NCBI GenBank assembly: GCA_949299335.1
Contig: CASGAD010000014.1
Span: 1 to 64,000, forward strand
DNA length: 64,000 nt
Reading direction: 5' to 3'
DNA from: an uncultured bacterium
Lineage (GTDB): Bacteria > Bacillota_I > Bacilli_A > RFN20 > CAG-826
A program made the position numbers and the translations under genes. The notes beneath the pieces were generated by a model that did not search any database, was not told the DNA's origin, and saw only the letters and a list, made by a program, of their open reading frames with translations. Below are positions 45,689-54,772 of the stretch, in pieces (position 1 is the first letter of the stretch; each line of letters begins with the position of its first letter).

Positions 45689-45717
45689 TTTACAAGTAAT
45701 TTATTAAAAATTATAAT
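45689..45717 (+). promoter_or_regulatory. Promoter of the alaS T-box transcript
   Basis: TTTACA (45689-45694), 17-nt spacer, TATAAT (45712-45717). The -35 is inside a palindrome, ATTACTT-TAC-AAGTAAT (45684-45700). The start is predicted near 45724, where the T-box RNA begins. Confidence 0.75.
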
Positions 45718-45723
45718 TCTATG

Positions 45724-45927
45724 CAGGAAACAAAGTTTAAAGTCACTTTTTAGAGATTATACGTTTGGTGAAAGTATAAATTTGATGATAAACAAGCCAG
45801 TCCTTTTAAAAGGTTAAGAGCCCGTTAAACGCGTTAAGTTTATTAAATTGAGTGCTTATTTTATTAAGAAATAGGATGGTACCGCGATATATTCGTTCCT
45901 AGTTAGTTTTTACTAGGAATTTTTTTA
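45724..45927 (+). promoter_or_regulatory. T-box leader, alanine type, upstream of alaS
   Basis: The T-box sequence AGGATGGTACCGCG (45873-45886) is clear. Stem I closes with AGGA (45725-45728) / TCCT (45801-45804) and continues with GTTTA / TAAAC; GCC (45796-45798) followed by A sits in the internal loop and is the likely Ala specifier. The terminator is TTCCTAGT (45896-45903) / ACTAGGAA (45912-45919) plus a T run to 45927. Uncharged tRNA-Ala should favour the antiterminator and turn alaS on. Confidence 0.93.
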
Positions 45928-45942
45928 TTAAAGGAGAAATTT

Positions 45943-48534
45943 ATGCATTACATGACTTCACAACAAATTAGAGAAACATGGTTAAATTTTTTCAAAGAGA
46001 GAGGACACATGATTGAACCAGGCGCAAGCCTTATTCCTCATAATGATCCAAGTTTACTTTGGATTAATGCTGGTGTCGCTGCTTTAAAAAAGTATTTTGA
46101 TGGTAGTGAAATACCTGAATCAAAAAGAATCACTAATGTTCAAAAATGTATTAGAACAAACGATATCGAAAATGTTGGTAAAACTGCTAGACATCATACA
46201 TTTTTTGAAATGTTAGGTAACTTTTCAATCGGTGATTATTTTAGAAAAGAGGTAATACCTTGGGCTTATGATATATTAACCAATCCTAAATATTTTGATT
46301 TACCAAAAGAAAAGATCTATGTTACATATCACCCAGATGATTTAGAAACAAGAGATCTTTGGATTAAAGCAGGACTTGATGCAAGTCATTTAATTGCTTT
46401 AGAAGGAAATTATTGGCAAATTGGTGAAGGACCATGTGGACCTAATACAGAAGTCTTCTTCGATAGAGGTGAAAAGTGGGATAAGGACAATATTGGAATA
46501 GATTTACTTAAAAACGATATTGAAAACGATAGATATATTGAAATTTGGGGTATTGTTTTCTCTCAATTTAACGCTGTTAATGGAGTTAAAAGAGAAGATT
46601 ATAAGGAATTACCACATAAAAATATTGATACAGGAGCTGGACTTGAAAGAATATCTTGCGTAATTCAAGGAACAGATACAAATTTTGAAACAGATTTATT
46701 CCTTCCAATTATTAAAGCAACAATTGAAATTTGTAACAAGCCTTATGAAGGTCAATATTTGATGCCTTATAGAGTTATTGCTGATCATATTAGAACATGT
46801 ACTTTTGCTTTAGCTGATGGAGAAACTTTTTCTAATGAAGGAAGAGGCTATGTCTTAAGAAGATTGCTTCGTAGAGCAATGAGATATGGTCAAAAATTAG
46901 GTTTATATGAGCCATTCTTATATAAACTTGTTGATACAGTTGTTTCTATTATGAAACCATACTACCCATATTTAGTTGGAAAAGAGGATTCTATTAAAAA
47001 GACAATTGAAAATGAAGAAAAGAGATTTATTAAAACTCTATCAACAGGTGAAAATATTCTTAACACAATGATTAAAGATAAAAAAGAGTTATCTGGCGAA
47101 GATGCTTTTAAACTCTATGATACTTATGGTTTCCCAATTGAATTAACTGTTGAGATGTGTAAAGAAGAGGGAGTTAAAGTTGATTTAGATGGCTTTAAAG
47201 ATGCTTTAGAAAAGCAAAAAGAATTAGCAAGAGCTTCAAGAAAAAATATAGAGTCATTTAATAAACAATCTAAAGATTTGTTAGATTTTAATCTTCCAAG
47301 TGAATATACATATAGCGATGAAACTATTGAAGCCAAAGTCATTGGTATATTTAAAGATGGTGTAAAAGTAGAAATGATTGATGATGAAGGCGAACTTGCT
47401 TTTGATAAAACTAATTTCTACGCTGAAATGGGTGGACAAGTTGCAGACACCGGATATATTGAAAACGTTGAAACTAAAGCGAATGTTTTAAATGTCACAA
47501 AAGCACCTAACAAAGAACACTTGCATCACGTAAAAGTGCTCTATGGATCGATTAAAATTGGTGATTCTTTAAAATTAGTTGTCGACAAAGAAAAGCATAC
47601 TGCAATTCAAAAAAATCATAGTGCAACACACCTTTTACAAGCTGCTTTAATTAGTGTTTTAGGCGATGAATGTAGGCAAAAAGGAAGTTTTGTAAACGAT
47701 AGTTATTTAAGATTTGACTTCTCATTTAATAGAAAGATTTCTCAACTTGAATTAAATAGAGTTGAAAAGAAAGTTAATGAATTTATTAAAGAAGCTATCG
47801 ATAATAATACCTTAGTTCTTGCTATTGAAAAAGCTAAAGAACTTGGAGCATTATCATTATTTGATGAAAAATATGGTAAGGAAGTTAGAGTAGTTTGCTT
47901 TGGGGATGTTTCTAAAGAATTCTGCGGTGGAAGCCACGTTAAAAATAGCAAAGATATAGGTTGCTTCGCTATAGTAAGTGAAGGCGCTATTGCTAGTGGA
48001 GTTAGAAGAATTGAAGCAAGAACAAGCTATGAAGCTTATGAATATTTAAAGAGTAAAGATGACTTGTTAAACGAAGTTAAAGATTCATTAGGCTCAAAAG
48101 GAAATTCAGAAATTTTGCCTAGAATTGCGACTTTAAATGAAGAAAACACACAATTAAATCAAAAGCTTAATGCTTTATTAAAAGAGTTATCTATCTTAAA
48201 ATCTAAGGAAGTTTTAGACAGTGTAAAAACAAATGGTTATGCTGTTAAGTATTTTGACGATTTAAATAGACAAGGCTTAATGAATGTAATTGATTACATC
48301 AAAGCAAATACTAATGATTATGTTTTGGTCTTAATCGGAAAAGAAGGAGATAAACATCCATTAATGGTTGCATCTTCAAAGTCCAACGTTGAAAAAGGAA
48401 TATCAAGTGGTAAATTAATTAAAAAGATTACTGGTGTACTTGGTGGAAATGGTGGTGGTAAAGATGACCGTGCCCAAGGTAGCGTTTTAGATATTTCTAA
48501 ACTTGATAAAATTAATAAAGCATTCTTATTCTAA
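45943..48534 (+). CDS. alaS: Alanyl-tRNA synthetase
   Basis: Class II synthetase (863 residues, near the usual 870-880). The N-terminus TSQQIRETWLNFFKERGH is typical; the editing domain shows HSATHLLQAAL and the metal site CGGSHVKN; a C-Ala domain follows, ending with GGNGGGKDDRAQG. AAAGGAG precedes the ATG. Expression is set by the T-box leader. ruvX starts 1 nt after the stop. B. subtilis has ireB (yrzL) between them; here it is missing. Confidence 0.98.
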   Translation: MHYMTSQQIRETWLNFFKERGHMIEPGASLIPHNDPSLLWINAGVAALKKYFDGSEIPESKRITNVQKCIRTNDIENVGKTARHHTFFEMLGNFSIGDYFRKEVIPWAYDILTNPKYFDLPKEKIYVTYHPDDLETRDLWIKAGLDASHLIALEGNYWQIGEGPCGPNTEVFFDRGEKWDKDNIGIDLLKNDIENDRYIEIWGIVFSQFNAVNGVKREDYKELPHKNIDTGAGLERISCVIQGTDTNFETDLFLPIIKATIEICNKPYEGQYLMPYRVIADHIRTCTFALADGETFSNEGRGYVLRRLLRRAMRYGQKLGLYEPFLYKLVDTVVSIMKPYYPYLVGKEDSIKKTIENEEKRFIKTLSTGENILNTMIKDKKELSGEDAFKLYDTYGFPIELTVEMCKEEGVKVDLDGFKDALEKQKELARASRKNIESFNKQSKDLLDFNLPSEYTYSDETIEAKVIGIFKDGVKVEMIDDEGELAFDKTNFYAEMGGQVADTGYIENVETKANVLNVTKAPNKEHLHHVKVLYGSIKIGDSLKLVVDKEKHTAIQKNHSATHLLQAALISVLGDECRQKGSFVNDSYLRFDFSFNRKISQLELNRVEKKVNEFIKEAIDNNTLVLAIEKAKELGALSLFDEKYGKEVRVVCFGDVSKEFCGGSHVKNSKDIGCFAIVSEGAIASGVRRIEARTSYEAYEYLKSKDDLLNEVKDSLGSKGNSEILPRIATLNEENTQLNQKLNALLKELSILKSKEVLDSVKTNGYAVKYFDDLNRQGLMNVIDYIKANTNDYVLVLIGKEGDKHPLMVASSKSNVEKGISSGKLIKKITGVLGGNGGGKDDRAQGSVLDISKLDKINKAFLF

Positions 48535-48535
48535 G

Positions 48536-48970
48536 ATGGAAAGATATATTGGATTAGATTTAGGCACTAAAAGTCTAGGGATAGCTACTAGCGATTCACT
48601 TGGTATTGTTCATCCTAGAGAAAACTTTAATTTCGAAAAAGGAAACTATAAAAAAGCTAGGGAGAGATTACTCGAATATTTAATTGATGAAAATATTAAA
48701 AACGTTGTCATAGGTTTACCTAGAAGATTAGATTTAACTGAAGGAGACCGATGTGAATCTGTACGTAGATTTATTGATGATGTGTTAAAATTAAAAAGCG
48801 ACATTAATGTATATTACGTTGATGAAAGCTTTACAACTATAGAAGCTCGAGAGAGACTTCGTGATGAAGGTTTGAAAGAAGAAAAAATCAAAAAGATTAT
48901 TGATATGATGAGCGCTGTAGTTATATTAGAAGATTTTTTAAGGAGTAAACAAAATGGAACCAAAAACTGA
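48536..48970 (+). CDS. ruvX: RuvX/YqgF family nuclease
   Basis: RNase H-fold protein (144 residues) linked to 16S rRNA 5'-end maturation and annotated also as a resolvase. The N-terminal YIGLDLGTKSLGIATSD holds the first Asp, NVVIGLPRRLDL the next block (usually GLP-x-N), and YVDESFTTIEARERL the D-E-R-xx-S/T-x2-A region (here D-E-S-F-T-T). The ATG at 48536 is chosen by alignment and lies directly after alaS. It overlaps the next gene by 17 nt. Confidence 0.92.
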   Translation: MERYIGLDLGTKSLGIATSDSLGIVHPRENFNFEKGNYKKARERLLEYLIDENIKNVVIGLPRRLDLTEGDRCESVRRFIDDVLKLKSDINVYYVDESFTTIEARERLRDEGLKEEKIKKIIDMMSAVVILEDFLRSKQNGTKN

Positions 48971-49229
48971 TGATGAAATCGTTATTTACGATGAAGATGG
49001 CAATGAATTCTTGATGAATATTTTATTTACTTATGAAAACGAAGAACGTGGTGCAGAGTATGTATTTTTATATGATAACGCTTCCCCTGAAGACATCATT
49101 GTTATGAAATATAATGAAGACCATGAGCTATTTGAAGTTACAGATGAAGAGGAATTAAGTGAGGCTGAAGAAGTCTTAGAAGCTTATAACGAAGATCCTA
49201 ATATTCAAGAAATTAAGGACAATGATTAA
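48954..49229 (+). CDS. DUF1292 (YrzB-family) acidic protein
   Basis: Small, very acidic protein of 91 residues matching the DUF1292 family: EIVIYDEDGNEFLMNILFTY at the start and EYVFLYDNASPEDIIVMKYN in the middle, then an Asp/Glu-rich tail. Function is unknown. It sits after ruvX just as YrzB does in B. subtilis (alaS-yrzL-yrrK-yrzB). AAGGAG at 48939-48944 precedes the ATG, inside ruvX. Confidence 0.88.
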   Translation: MEPKTDDEIVIYDEDGNEFLMNILFTYENEERGAEYVFLYDNASPEDIIVMKYNEDHELFEVTDEEELSEAEEVLEAYNEDPNIQEIKDND

Positions 49230-49255
49230 TTTTAATTCAAAAATGTTTTAAATAT

Positions 49256-49264
49256 TGATATAAT
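49256..49264 (+). promoter_or_regulatory. Extended -10 promoter of greA
   Basis: TGaTATAAT (49256-49264) with TTCAAA (49236-49241) 17 nt before the hexamer. The leader is about 20 nt and includes GAGG (49279-49282). Confidence 0.65.
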
Positions 49265-49289
49265 CAATAGGATTTATAGAGGTAATTAT

Positions 49290-49772
49290 ATGGCAAACGC
49301 AAAAGATATTATTTTAACTCAAGAAGGTGTTGATCAATTAAATAAAGAATATAGACATTTAATTGATGTTGAAAGACCTGCTGTTATTGAAGCTTTACAA
49401 AATGCTAGAGCAATGGGCGACTTAAGTGAAAACGCAGACTATGATGCAGCAAGAAATAAACAAGCAGAAATTGAAGGCAGAATTAATGAAATTGAAGCTA
49501 TTTTAGCTAATGCTAAAGTCGTTTCTGAAACAGGAAAATCTAAAACTATTAATATTTCCAATGTCGTCACATATTTAGATTTATCTACTAACGAAGAAGT
49601 TACAGTTAAAATTGTTTCATCAATCGAAAGTGACCCATTGAGCGATCCTAATAACATTAAGATTTCAAATGTTTGCGCTTTAGGTGAAGCATTAATCGGA
49701 CATAAAGTTGGTGAAGAAATTACTGTTAAAGCAGTTCACCCTTATAAAGTTAAAGTAATAAGTTTTAAATAA
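49290..49772 (+). CDS. greA: Transcription elongation factor GreA
   Basis: Releases backtracked RNA polymerase by stimulating transcript cleavage (160 residues, standard). The N-terminal coiled coil contains ARAMGDLSENADYDAARNKQ, with the conserved acidic tip D-L-S-E-N-A-D-Y; the C-terminal FKBP-like domain ends in HPYKVKVISFK. GAGG precedes the ATG. The terminator that ends this gene contains the ribosome-binding site of comEA. Confidence 0.97.
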   Translation: MANAKDIILTQEGVDQLNKEYRHLIDVERPAVIEALQNARAMGDLSENADYDAARNKQAEIEGRINEIEAILANAKVVSETGKSKTINISNVVTYLDLSTNEEVTVKIVSSIESDPLSDPNNIKISNVCALGEALIGHKVGEEITVKAVHPYKVKVISFK

Positions 49773-49790
49773 TTTTTTAAAAGAAAATAG

Positions 49791-49838
49791 AAAAGATCTC
49801 CTTTCGTAGATGTTGTACTAATGAAAGGAGATTTTTTT
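49791..49838 (+). terminator. greA terminator that includes the comEA Shine-Dalgarno
   Basis: ATCTCCTTTC (49796-49805) pairs with GAAAGGAGAT (49823-49832), extended by A-T pairs, followed by seven T and then directly the comEA ATG. AAAGGAG (49824-49830), the comEA ribosome-binding site, is in the 3' arm. Confidence 0.8.
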
Positions 49839-50381
49839 ATGATTAAATTAATAATTGGCGTTTGTATCGCCACATTAATTGGCATTATTGCATTTACTTT
49901 TATTCCTAAAATTACAAATAGTACGAGTACTGGTGATGATGATACTACATTAGTTGACGATACTAATAAAATGACAATTGGAATTAGTGGAGAGGTTGTA
50001 AGACCTGGAAATTATGTTCTAGATGAAGGCTCTACGATGCAGGATTTAATAGATAAAGCAGGAGGTACAAATAATAATGCTGATGAAAGAGCTTATTATG
50101 CAAATGCTGAAATTGAGATGAATCAAGAGTACTATATTGCCCCTAAATATGATGTTAAAGATGTCTGTTCCGAGACACCAATTGAAAAGATTAACATTAA
50201 CGATGCAGATAAAGAAACTTTAATGACTATCAATGGCTTTGGAGATGCTGTTTCAACTCAAATTATTCAATATAGAAACGATAATGGAATCTTTTATACA
50301 TTAGAGAGCTTGATGGATGTTAATGGCATTGGCAATGCAACTTTTGCGAAAGTAAGAGACTACGTTTATTTGCACGAATAA
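49839..50381 (+). CDS. comEA: ComEA-family DNA uptake protein
   Basis: Membrane-anchored DNA receptor of the competence machine (180 residues). One N-terminal helix (about 2-22), an SLBB-like domain (about 45-110, GISGEVVRPGNYVLDEGSTM), and two helix-hairpin-helix motifs at the C-terminus (ININDADKETLMTINGFGDA and LMDVNGIGNATFAKVRDYV). The ATG at 49839 is right after the terminator T run. comEC follows after 5 nt; comEB is absent. Confidence 0.92.
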   Translation: MIKLIIGVCIATLIGIIAFTFIPKITNSTSTGDDDTTLVDDTNKMTIGISGEVVRPGNYVLDEGSTMQDLIDKAGGTNNNADERAYYANAEIEMNQEYYIAPKYDVKDVCSETPIEKININDADKETLMTINGFGDAVSTQIIQYRNDNGIFYTLESLMDVNGIGNATFAKVRDYVYLHE

Positions 50382-50386
50382 TTTCA

Positions 50387-52417
50387 ATGAAATTGTTTTT
50401 AATTTTATTGACAGTTATTTCTGGACTTATCTTATTTAATGAGGAGAGTTATTTAATTTCTATTGCTCTCCTCATTTTCATTATTATCGTTTTATTTAAA
50501 AAATTTAAAAGTAATAAGCGTTTGATGATTGCTTTATTAAGTATTTTTGTTTTTACGCTATTAATAAGCTTGATAAAACTGGAATCATTTCAAAATAATG
50601 GTTATTTTAGTGGTTTAGTTATCGAGAAGAAAAATAGTTATGTAATACTTTTTGATGGAATAGAGAAAATTTATTATAAATGTTCAGATTCTAAAATAGA
50701 TTTATTTGACATTATTAAAGTTAAAGGGGAAATAAGCGAACTAAGTTTTAAGAAACCATTAGAAAGTTCTTTTGACTTCAAATCATATTTGAATTATTCA
50801 GGAGTTAATAGACAAATAGTAAGCAATGAATATACAACATTATTAAATTTACCAATAAATATAGTAGAAATAAAATGTAATATTTTAGACACTTTCAATA
50901 ACGAAAAGTGTCGTGAATTGGTTAGTTGTTTTATATTGAATTCAAAAGACTATGAAAGCGAATTAATTTTGCATTTAAAAAATCTTGGGTTAATAAATTT
51001 ATTATCTTTATCTGGCCTTTATATTAGTGGAATACATTACCTATTTTTCAAGATACTAAATAAAAAATTAAGTAAACCAAAAGCTTATCTGGTTTCGTTA
51101 TTTATATTATTGCCTTTAATTTTTTTAAATATAAATAGAATGTCAATTTTAAGAGTTTTTATTAATCAAATTATAACGTTAATTGCATTATTTAAAGGGG
51201 CAAAAATGGACAGATTATCAATAAGATCTTTTTCTTACCTTCTTATTTTATTATTTGATCGATACATGATATTTAATCAATCAATTATTATTTCTTTGAT
51301 AATAGGATATCCAATGTATTTCTCTGGTCTTTTACTATATAAAAAGAAAAAAGTTACTAAAAAGATTGTAAGTAGTCTTATATTTATAGTTTTAATAATC
51401 CCTTTTAATATTTATTACAACTATTCTTTTAATATTTTAAATTTGCTTGTTTTTATCGCATTAACTCCAACATTAAAATTTGTTGTTATAGGGTTATACT
51501 CGATAATATTTTTTCCGAAAATAGGTGTTATTGAAACAATATTTTCATATTATTATGACTTTTTAATCCTTATAGATTTTAAAACTTTAAATATTAATTT
51601 AAATTGTTTTAATCAAATTGAATATCTTATTTATTACTTGATTGTGTTCTCATCGTTATATTTTTTTGAAGTTAATTATAAGAAAATCGGTAGAAGATTT
51701 TCCTTGTCTTTAATTGCGATTGTGCTTTTTAGATGCATACCAATGAATAGCTTTTATTACTATGAAGTGTATTTTATTAATGTTGGTCAAGGTGATTCTA
51801 CTTTAATAAGAGTAAATGGGGAAAATATATTAATTGATACAGGCGGAAATCTATATAATGATTTAGCCATTAATTCGTTAATTCCCTTTTTTAGAAAAAA
51901 TAAAATATATCAAATTGATAGAGTGTATATAACCCATTATGATAATGATCATTATTATGCTTTAGATAGTCTAAAGAAAAATTTCATAGTTAAAAATATA
52001 TATGATTATAACAATTTTAAAAGTTCTCTAAATTATAATTTTAAAATATACAACTATAATGATATATATTTAAATTATGTAGATGAAAATATGAAAAGTT
52101 TAATACTGGGTTTTCAACTAAAAAATATGTCTTTTTTAATTATGGGTGATGCGCCAAAAGAAGTCGAAATGGAAGTCCTTTCTAAGCATCCTAATTTAAC
52201 TGCTGATATTCTAAAGGTAGGACATCACGGAAGTAAAACAAGTACAGATGAACGTTTTATTAAAGCTATTAAGCCTAAAGAAGCAATAATAAGTTGTGGT
52301 GAAAATAATATTTATCATCATCCTAACGAAGAAGTCATCAAAATATTAGAAACTAATAATGTAAAAATAAGGAGAACGGATATAGAAGGTACAATTAGTT
52401 ATAAAATTTTTAAATGA
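50387..52417 (+). CDS. comEC: ComEC/Rec2 DNA uptake channel
   Basis: Polytopic protein that carries single-stranded DNA across the membrane (676 residues). N-terminal helices and an OB-like region (about 80-130), the Competence domain with many helices (about 170-450), and a C-terminal metallo-beta-lactamase domain with INVGQGDSTLIR, ITHYDNDHYYAL (H-x-D-x-D-H), LKVGHHGSKTSTD and ISCGENNIYHHP. It seems complete, so competence for DNA uptake is possible, though no pilus genes are in view. It ends in TGA. Confidence 0.94.
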   Translation: MKLFLILLTVISGLILFNEESYLISIALLIFIIIVLFKKFKSNKRLMIALLSIFVFTLLISLIKLESFQNNGYFSGLVIEKKNSYVILFDGIEKIYYKCSDSKIDLFDIIKVKGEISELSFKKPLESSFDFKSYLNYSGVNRQIVSNEYTTLLNLPINIVEIKCNILDTFNNEKCRELVSCFILNSKDYESELILHLKNLGLINLLSLSGLYISGIHYLFFKILNKKLSKPKAYLVSLFILLPLIFLNINRMSILRVFINQIITLIALFKGAKMDRLSIRSFSYLLILLFDRYMIFNQSIIISLIIGYPMYFSGLLLYKKKKVTKKIVSSLIFIVLIIPFNIYYNYSFNILNLLVFIALTPTLKFVVIGLYSIIFFPKIGVIETIFSYYYDFLILIDFKTLNINLNCFNQIEYLIYYLIVFSSLYFFEVNYKKIGRRFSLSLIAIVLFRCIPMNSFYYYEVYFINVGQGDSTLIRVNGENILIDTGGNLYNDLAINSLIPFFRKNKIYQIDRVYITHYDNDHYYALDSLKKNFIVKNIYDYNNFKSSLNYNFKIYNYNDIYLNYVDENMKSLILGFQLKNMSFLIMGDAPKEVEMEVLSKHPNLTADILKVGHHGSKTSTDERFIKAIKPKEAIISCGENNIYHHPNEEVIKILETNNVKIRRTDIEGTISYKIFK

Positions 52418-52436
52418 TTTAGTGTAAAATGATTAC

Positions 52437-53396
52437 ATGATTTATATTTTATTTGGTGAACAAGAATTAATGATAAAAAACAGAATAAAAAGAATAATTA
52501 AGGATGATTTTTCTTTAAATTCTGAAGTTATAAAAATGAGCATGAATGATAATAAAATCGGCAAATTAATCGATGAATACGATCAATTTTCGATTACTGG
52601 CGAACCTAAAATTATTATTGCAAATGATGCTTATTTTATTGAATCAACCACTAGAATAAAAAATAAAAATTTTGAGAAAAAAGAATTAGAAGAACTTTAT
52701 GAATGCATTTCAAGTGGTGTTAACTCAAATTCAATCATTTTTGTTATAAATTCAGATAAAATAGATCAAAAATCTAACATTGTTAAATATGCTAAAACTA
52801 ATGGCAAAATATATGAGTTTAAAAATGTAAGCAAAAACGACTGGCCCATCTACATTAAGGAATATTTTAATAAAAGAAACGTAAAAATAAGTGATGATGC
52901 TGTTGAAGAACTTGTTCGTAGAGTTCATGGTGATTTATATACATTTTCAAATGAAGCAACTAAATTAATACTGTATAAGGGCTATCAAATAACAAAGGAA
53001 GATGTTTTAAATCTAGTTAGTAATGTCTTAGAAGATGATGTTTTTAATATATTAAATAGTTTATTAGCGAATAATAAGGAAGCGGCTTTAAAAACGTATA
53101 GAGATTTAAGAGTTCAAGGAGTAGAACCAGTTAGTTTAATTTCTTTAATTAGTAGTTCTATTATTTATATTCTAAATGTCAAAAATTTATCTAGTTTAGG
53201 TTTAAAAGCGGATGAAATTGCAACTAAAACAGGAAGTAGTACTGGTAGAGTCTTTATGGCTTTTAAAAATATTAAGTTAAGCAGCGAAAATAAATTATTT
53301 TCTGCACTAGATAATCTTTACGACATCGATTTTAAAATAAAGCATAATTTAGTCGATAGATTCGTTGCTTTTGAGATGTTCATAGCAAATTTCTAA
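52437..53396 (+). CDS. holA: DNA polymerase III delta subunit
   Basis: Clamp-loader subunit that opens the beta clamp (319 residues). The start MIYILFGEQELMIKNRIKRI, VKNVSKNDWPIYIKEYF-like middle and the LVRRVHGDLYTFSNEATKL segment match HolA (YqeN). It lies after comEC as in B. subtilis. The ATG is 6 nt after TAAAAT (52425-52430) and has no Shine-Dalgarno; there is no convincing -35, so a promoter here is possible but less sure than at other loci. Confidence 0.9.
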   Translation: MIYILFGEQELMIKNRIKRIIKDDFSLNSEVIKMSMNDNKIGKLIDEYDQFSITGEPKIIIANDAYFIESTTRIKNKNFEKKELEELYECISSGVNSNSIIFVINSDKIDQKSNIVKYAKTNGKIYEFKNVSKNDWPIYIKEYFNKRNVKISDDAVEELVRRVHGDLYTFSNEATKLILYKGYQITKEDVLNLVSNVLEDDVFNILNSLLANNKEAALKTYRDLRVQGVEPVSLISLISSSIIYILNVKNLSSLGLKADEIATKTGSSTGRVFMAFKNIKLSSENKLFSALDNLYDIDFKIKHNLVDRFVAFEMFIANF

Positions 53397-53406
53397 TTCT
53401 AAATAA

Positions 53407-53438
53407 AAAGCTTAGGTGATGAACCTAAGCTTTATTTT
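53407..53438. terminator. Bidirectional terminator between holA and rpsT
   Basis: AAAGCTTAGGT (53407-53417) pairs with ACCTAAGCTTT (53423-53433), 5-nt loop, with A and T runs on either side. Confidence 0.88.
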
Positions 53439-53454
53439 TTAATTATTAACTTAA

Positions 53455-53721
53455 CTACTTGTTTAAGCTATTAACAAGAAGTTGAAGATTTGATTTTTGT
53501 CTTTTTGCTGTTCCTTTATGTTCAATACCTTTAACTACAGCTCTATCGATAATAGAAAAAGCTTTTACTAAAGCTTCATTTGCTTTAGCGGCATCTTTTG
53601 CTTCAACAGCAACTCTAACAGCTTTCATGGATGTTCTTAATTTTGATTTATAAGAAACATTTCTTAATCTTGCTTTCTCGTTTGTAATAACTCTTTTCTT
53701 TTGTGACTTAATATTTGCCAT
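53455..53721 (-). CDS. rpsT: 30S ribosomal protein S20
   Basis: Basic primary rRNA-binding protein (88 residues). MANIKSQKKRVITNEKARLR is the usual S20 start, and the C-terminal helix contains IDRAVVKGIEHKGTAKRQKS. AGAGGT precedes the ATG. It is a single gene on the minus strand with its own promoter, in the same place and orientation as in B. subtilis (between holA and lepA). Confidence 0.97.
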   Translation of the reverse strand: MANIKSQKKRVITNEKARLRNVSYKSKLRTSMKAVRVAVEAKDAAKANEALVKAFSIIDRAVVKGIEHKGTAKRQKSNLQLLVNSLNK

Positions 53722-53749
53722 AACTGTTACCTCTTTCGATACGATTGAA

Positions 53750-53779
53750 ATAATATCATAAATATAATAGCAAATGCAA
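53750..53779 (-). promoter_or_regulatory. Promoter of rpsT
   Basis: Minus strand TTGCAT (53779-53774), 18-nt spacer, TATTAT (53755-53750). The leader of about 20 nt contains the AGAGGT site. Confidence 0.6.
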
Positions 53780-53818
53780 TCATTAATTGATAAAATATTT
53801 AAACGAAAAGAGTGGTTT

Positions 53819-54772
53819 ATGGATAAAAAAGAATTAAGAATTGTTTATTTAGGTACGCCTGATATAAGTGCAGTAGTTTTATCGAAGTTAGTTGAAGCTG
53901 GTTATAAGATTGTAGGAGTAGTTTCTCAATGTGATAAACCAGTTGGTAGAAAGCAAGTTATAATGCCTACACCCGTTAAGGAAGTGGCTTTAAAACATAA
54001 TATTCCTGTTTTTCAACCAAGTAAAATTAAATTAGAATATGAGTTTTTATATGATTTAAAGCCAGATATTCTTTTAACAATGGCTTATGGGCAAATAATA
54101 CCTCATATTGTCTTAGAAATACCTCAAATTAAAGCTTTAAATCTCCATGGATCCTTATTGCCTAAATATCGTGGAGCAAGTCCTATACAAGCTGCTTTAT
54201 TAAACGGAGATAAAACAACTGGTGTTACATTAATGGAAATGGTTGATGAGATGGATGCTGGTAATATGTTTTATAAAGAAATTATAGAAGTAGATCCTAA
54301 TGATAACTATGATTCTTTAAAAGAAAAAATCGCTCTAGCCGCTTTTAATTCTTTTGACAAAGGAATAGATAAAATTATTAACGAAAATTATAAAGGTGAA
54401 ACTCAAAATATAAATGAAGTAAGTTTTACTAAAAAAATAAAACCAGAAGATCAAATAATTAATTTTAATTCAAAAAGTTTCGATATAATCAATAAAATTC
54501 GTGCTCTTACTAGCGAACCAGGAGCATATTTTAATTATCATAATGAAAAGATTAAGGTGCAAAAAGCAACTTTAAATTCTTTAAAAAATAACACCATTCC
54601 TGGAAGAATTAATTCTTTTAATAAACATGAATTATTAATTGAAACAGTGGATGGAATAATTTCAATTGAACTATTACAAAAACCAGGTAAAAAATCTATG
54701 TCTATAAGAGATTTTTATAATGGCAATCAGAACTTTTTCATTGTTGGAGAAGTGATTAATGCCAACAATTGA
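53819..54772 (+). CDS. fmt: Methionyl-tRNA formyltransferase
   Basis: Makes fMet-tRNA for initiation, using the 10-formyl-THF that fhs supplies (317 residues). IVYLGTPDISAVVLSKL is the start, NLHGSLLPKYRGASPIQ the catalytic Asn-His region, and GVTLMEMVDEMDAG the Asp region; the C-terminal domain has KPGKKSMSIRDFYNG. The ATG at 53819 is fixed by alignment; upstream frame is not coding. TAAAAT at 53791-53796 may be the -10. The end overlaps the next gene by 14 nt. Confidence 0.96.
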   Translation: MDKKELRIVYLGTPDISAVVLSKLVEAGYKIVGVVSQCDKPVGRKQVIMPTPVKEVALKHNIPVFQPSKIKLEYEFLYDLKPDILLTMAYGQIIPHIVLEIPQIKALNLHGSLLPKYRGASPIQAALLNGDKTTGVTLMEMVDEMDAGNMFYKEIIEVDPNDNYDSLKEKIALAAFNSFDKGIDKIINENYKGETQNINEVSFTKKIKPEDQIINFNSKSFDIINKIRALTSEPGAYFNYHNEKIKVQKATLNSLKNNTIPGRINSFNKHELLIETVDGIISIELLQKPGKKSMSIRDFYNGNQNFFIVGEVINANN

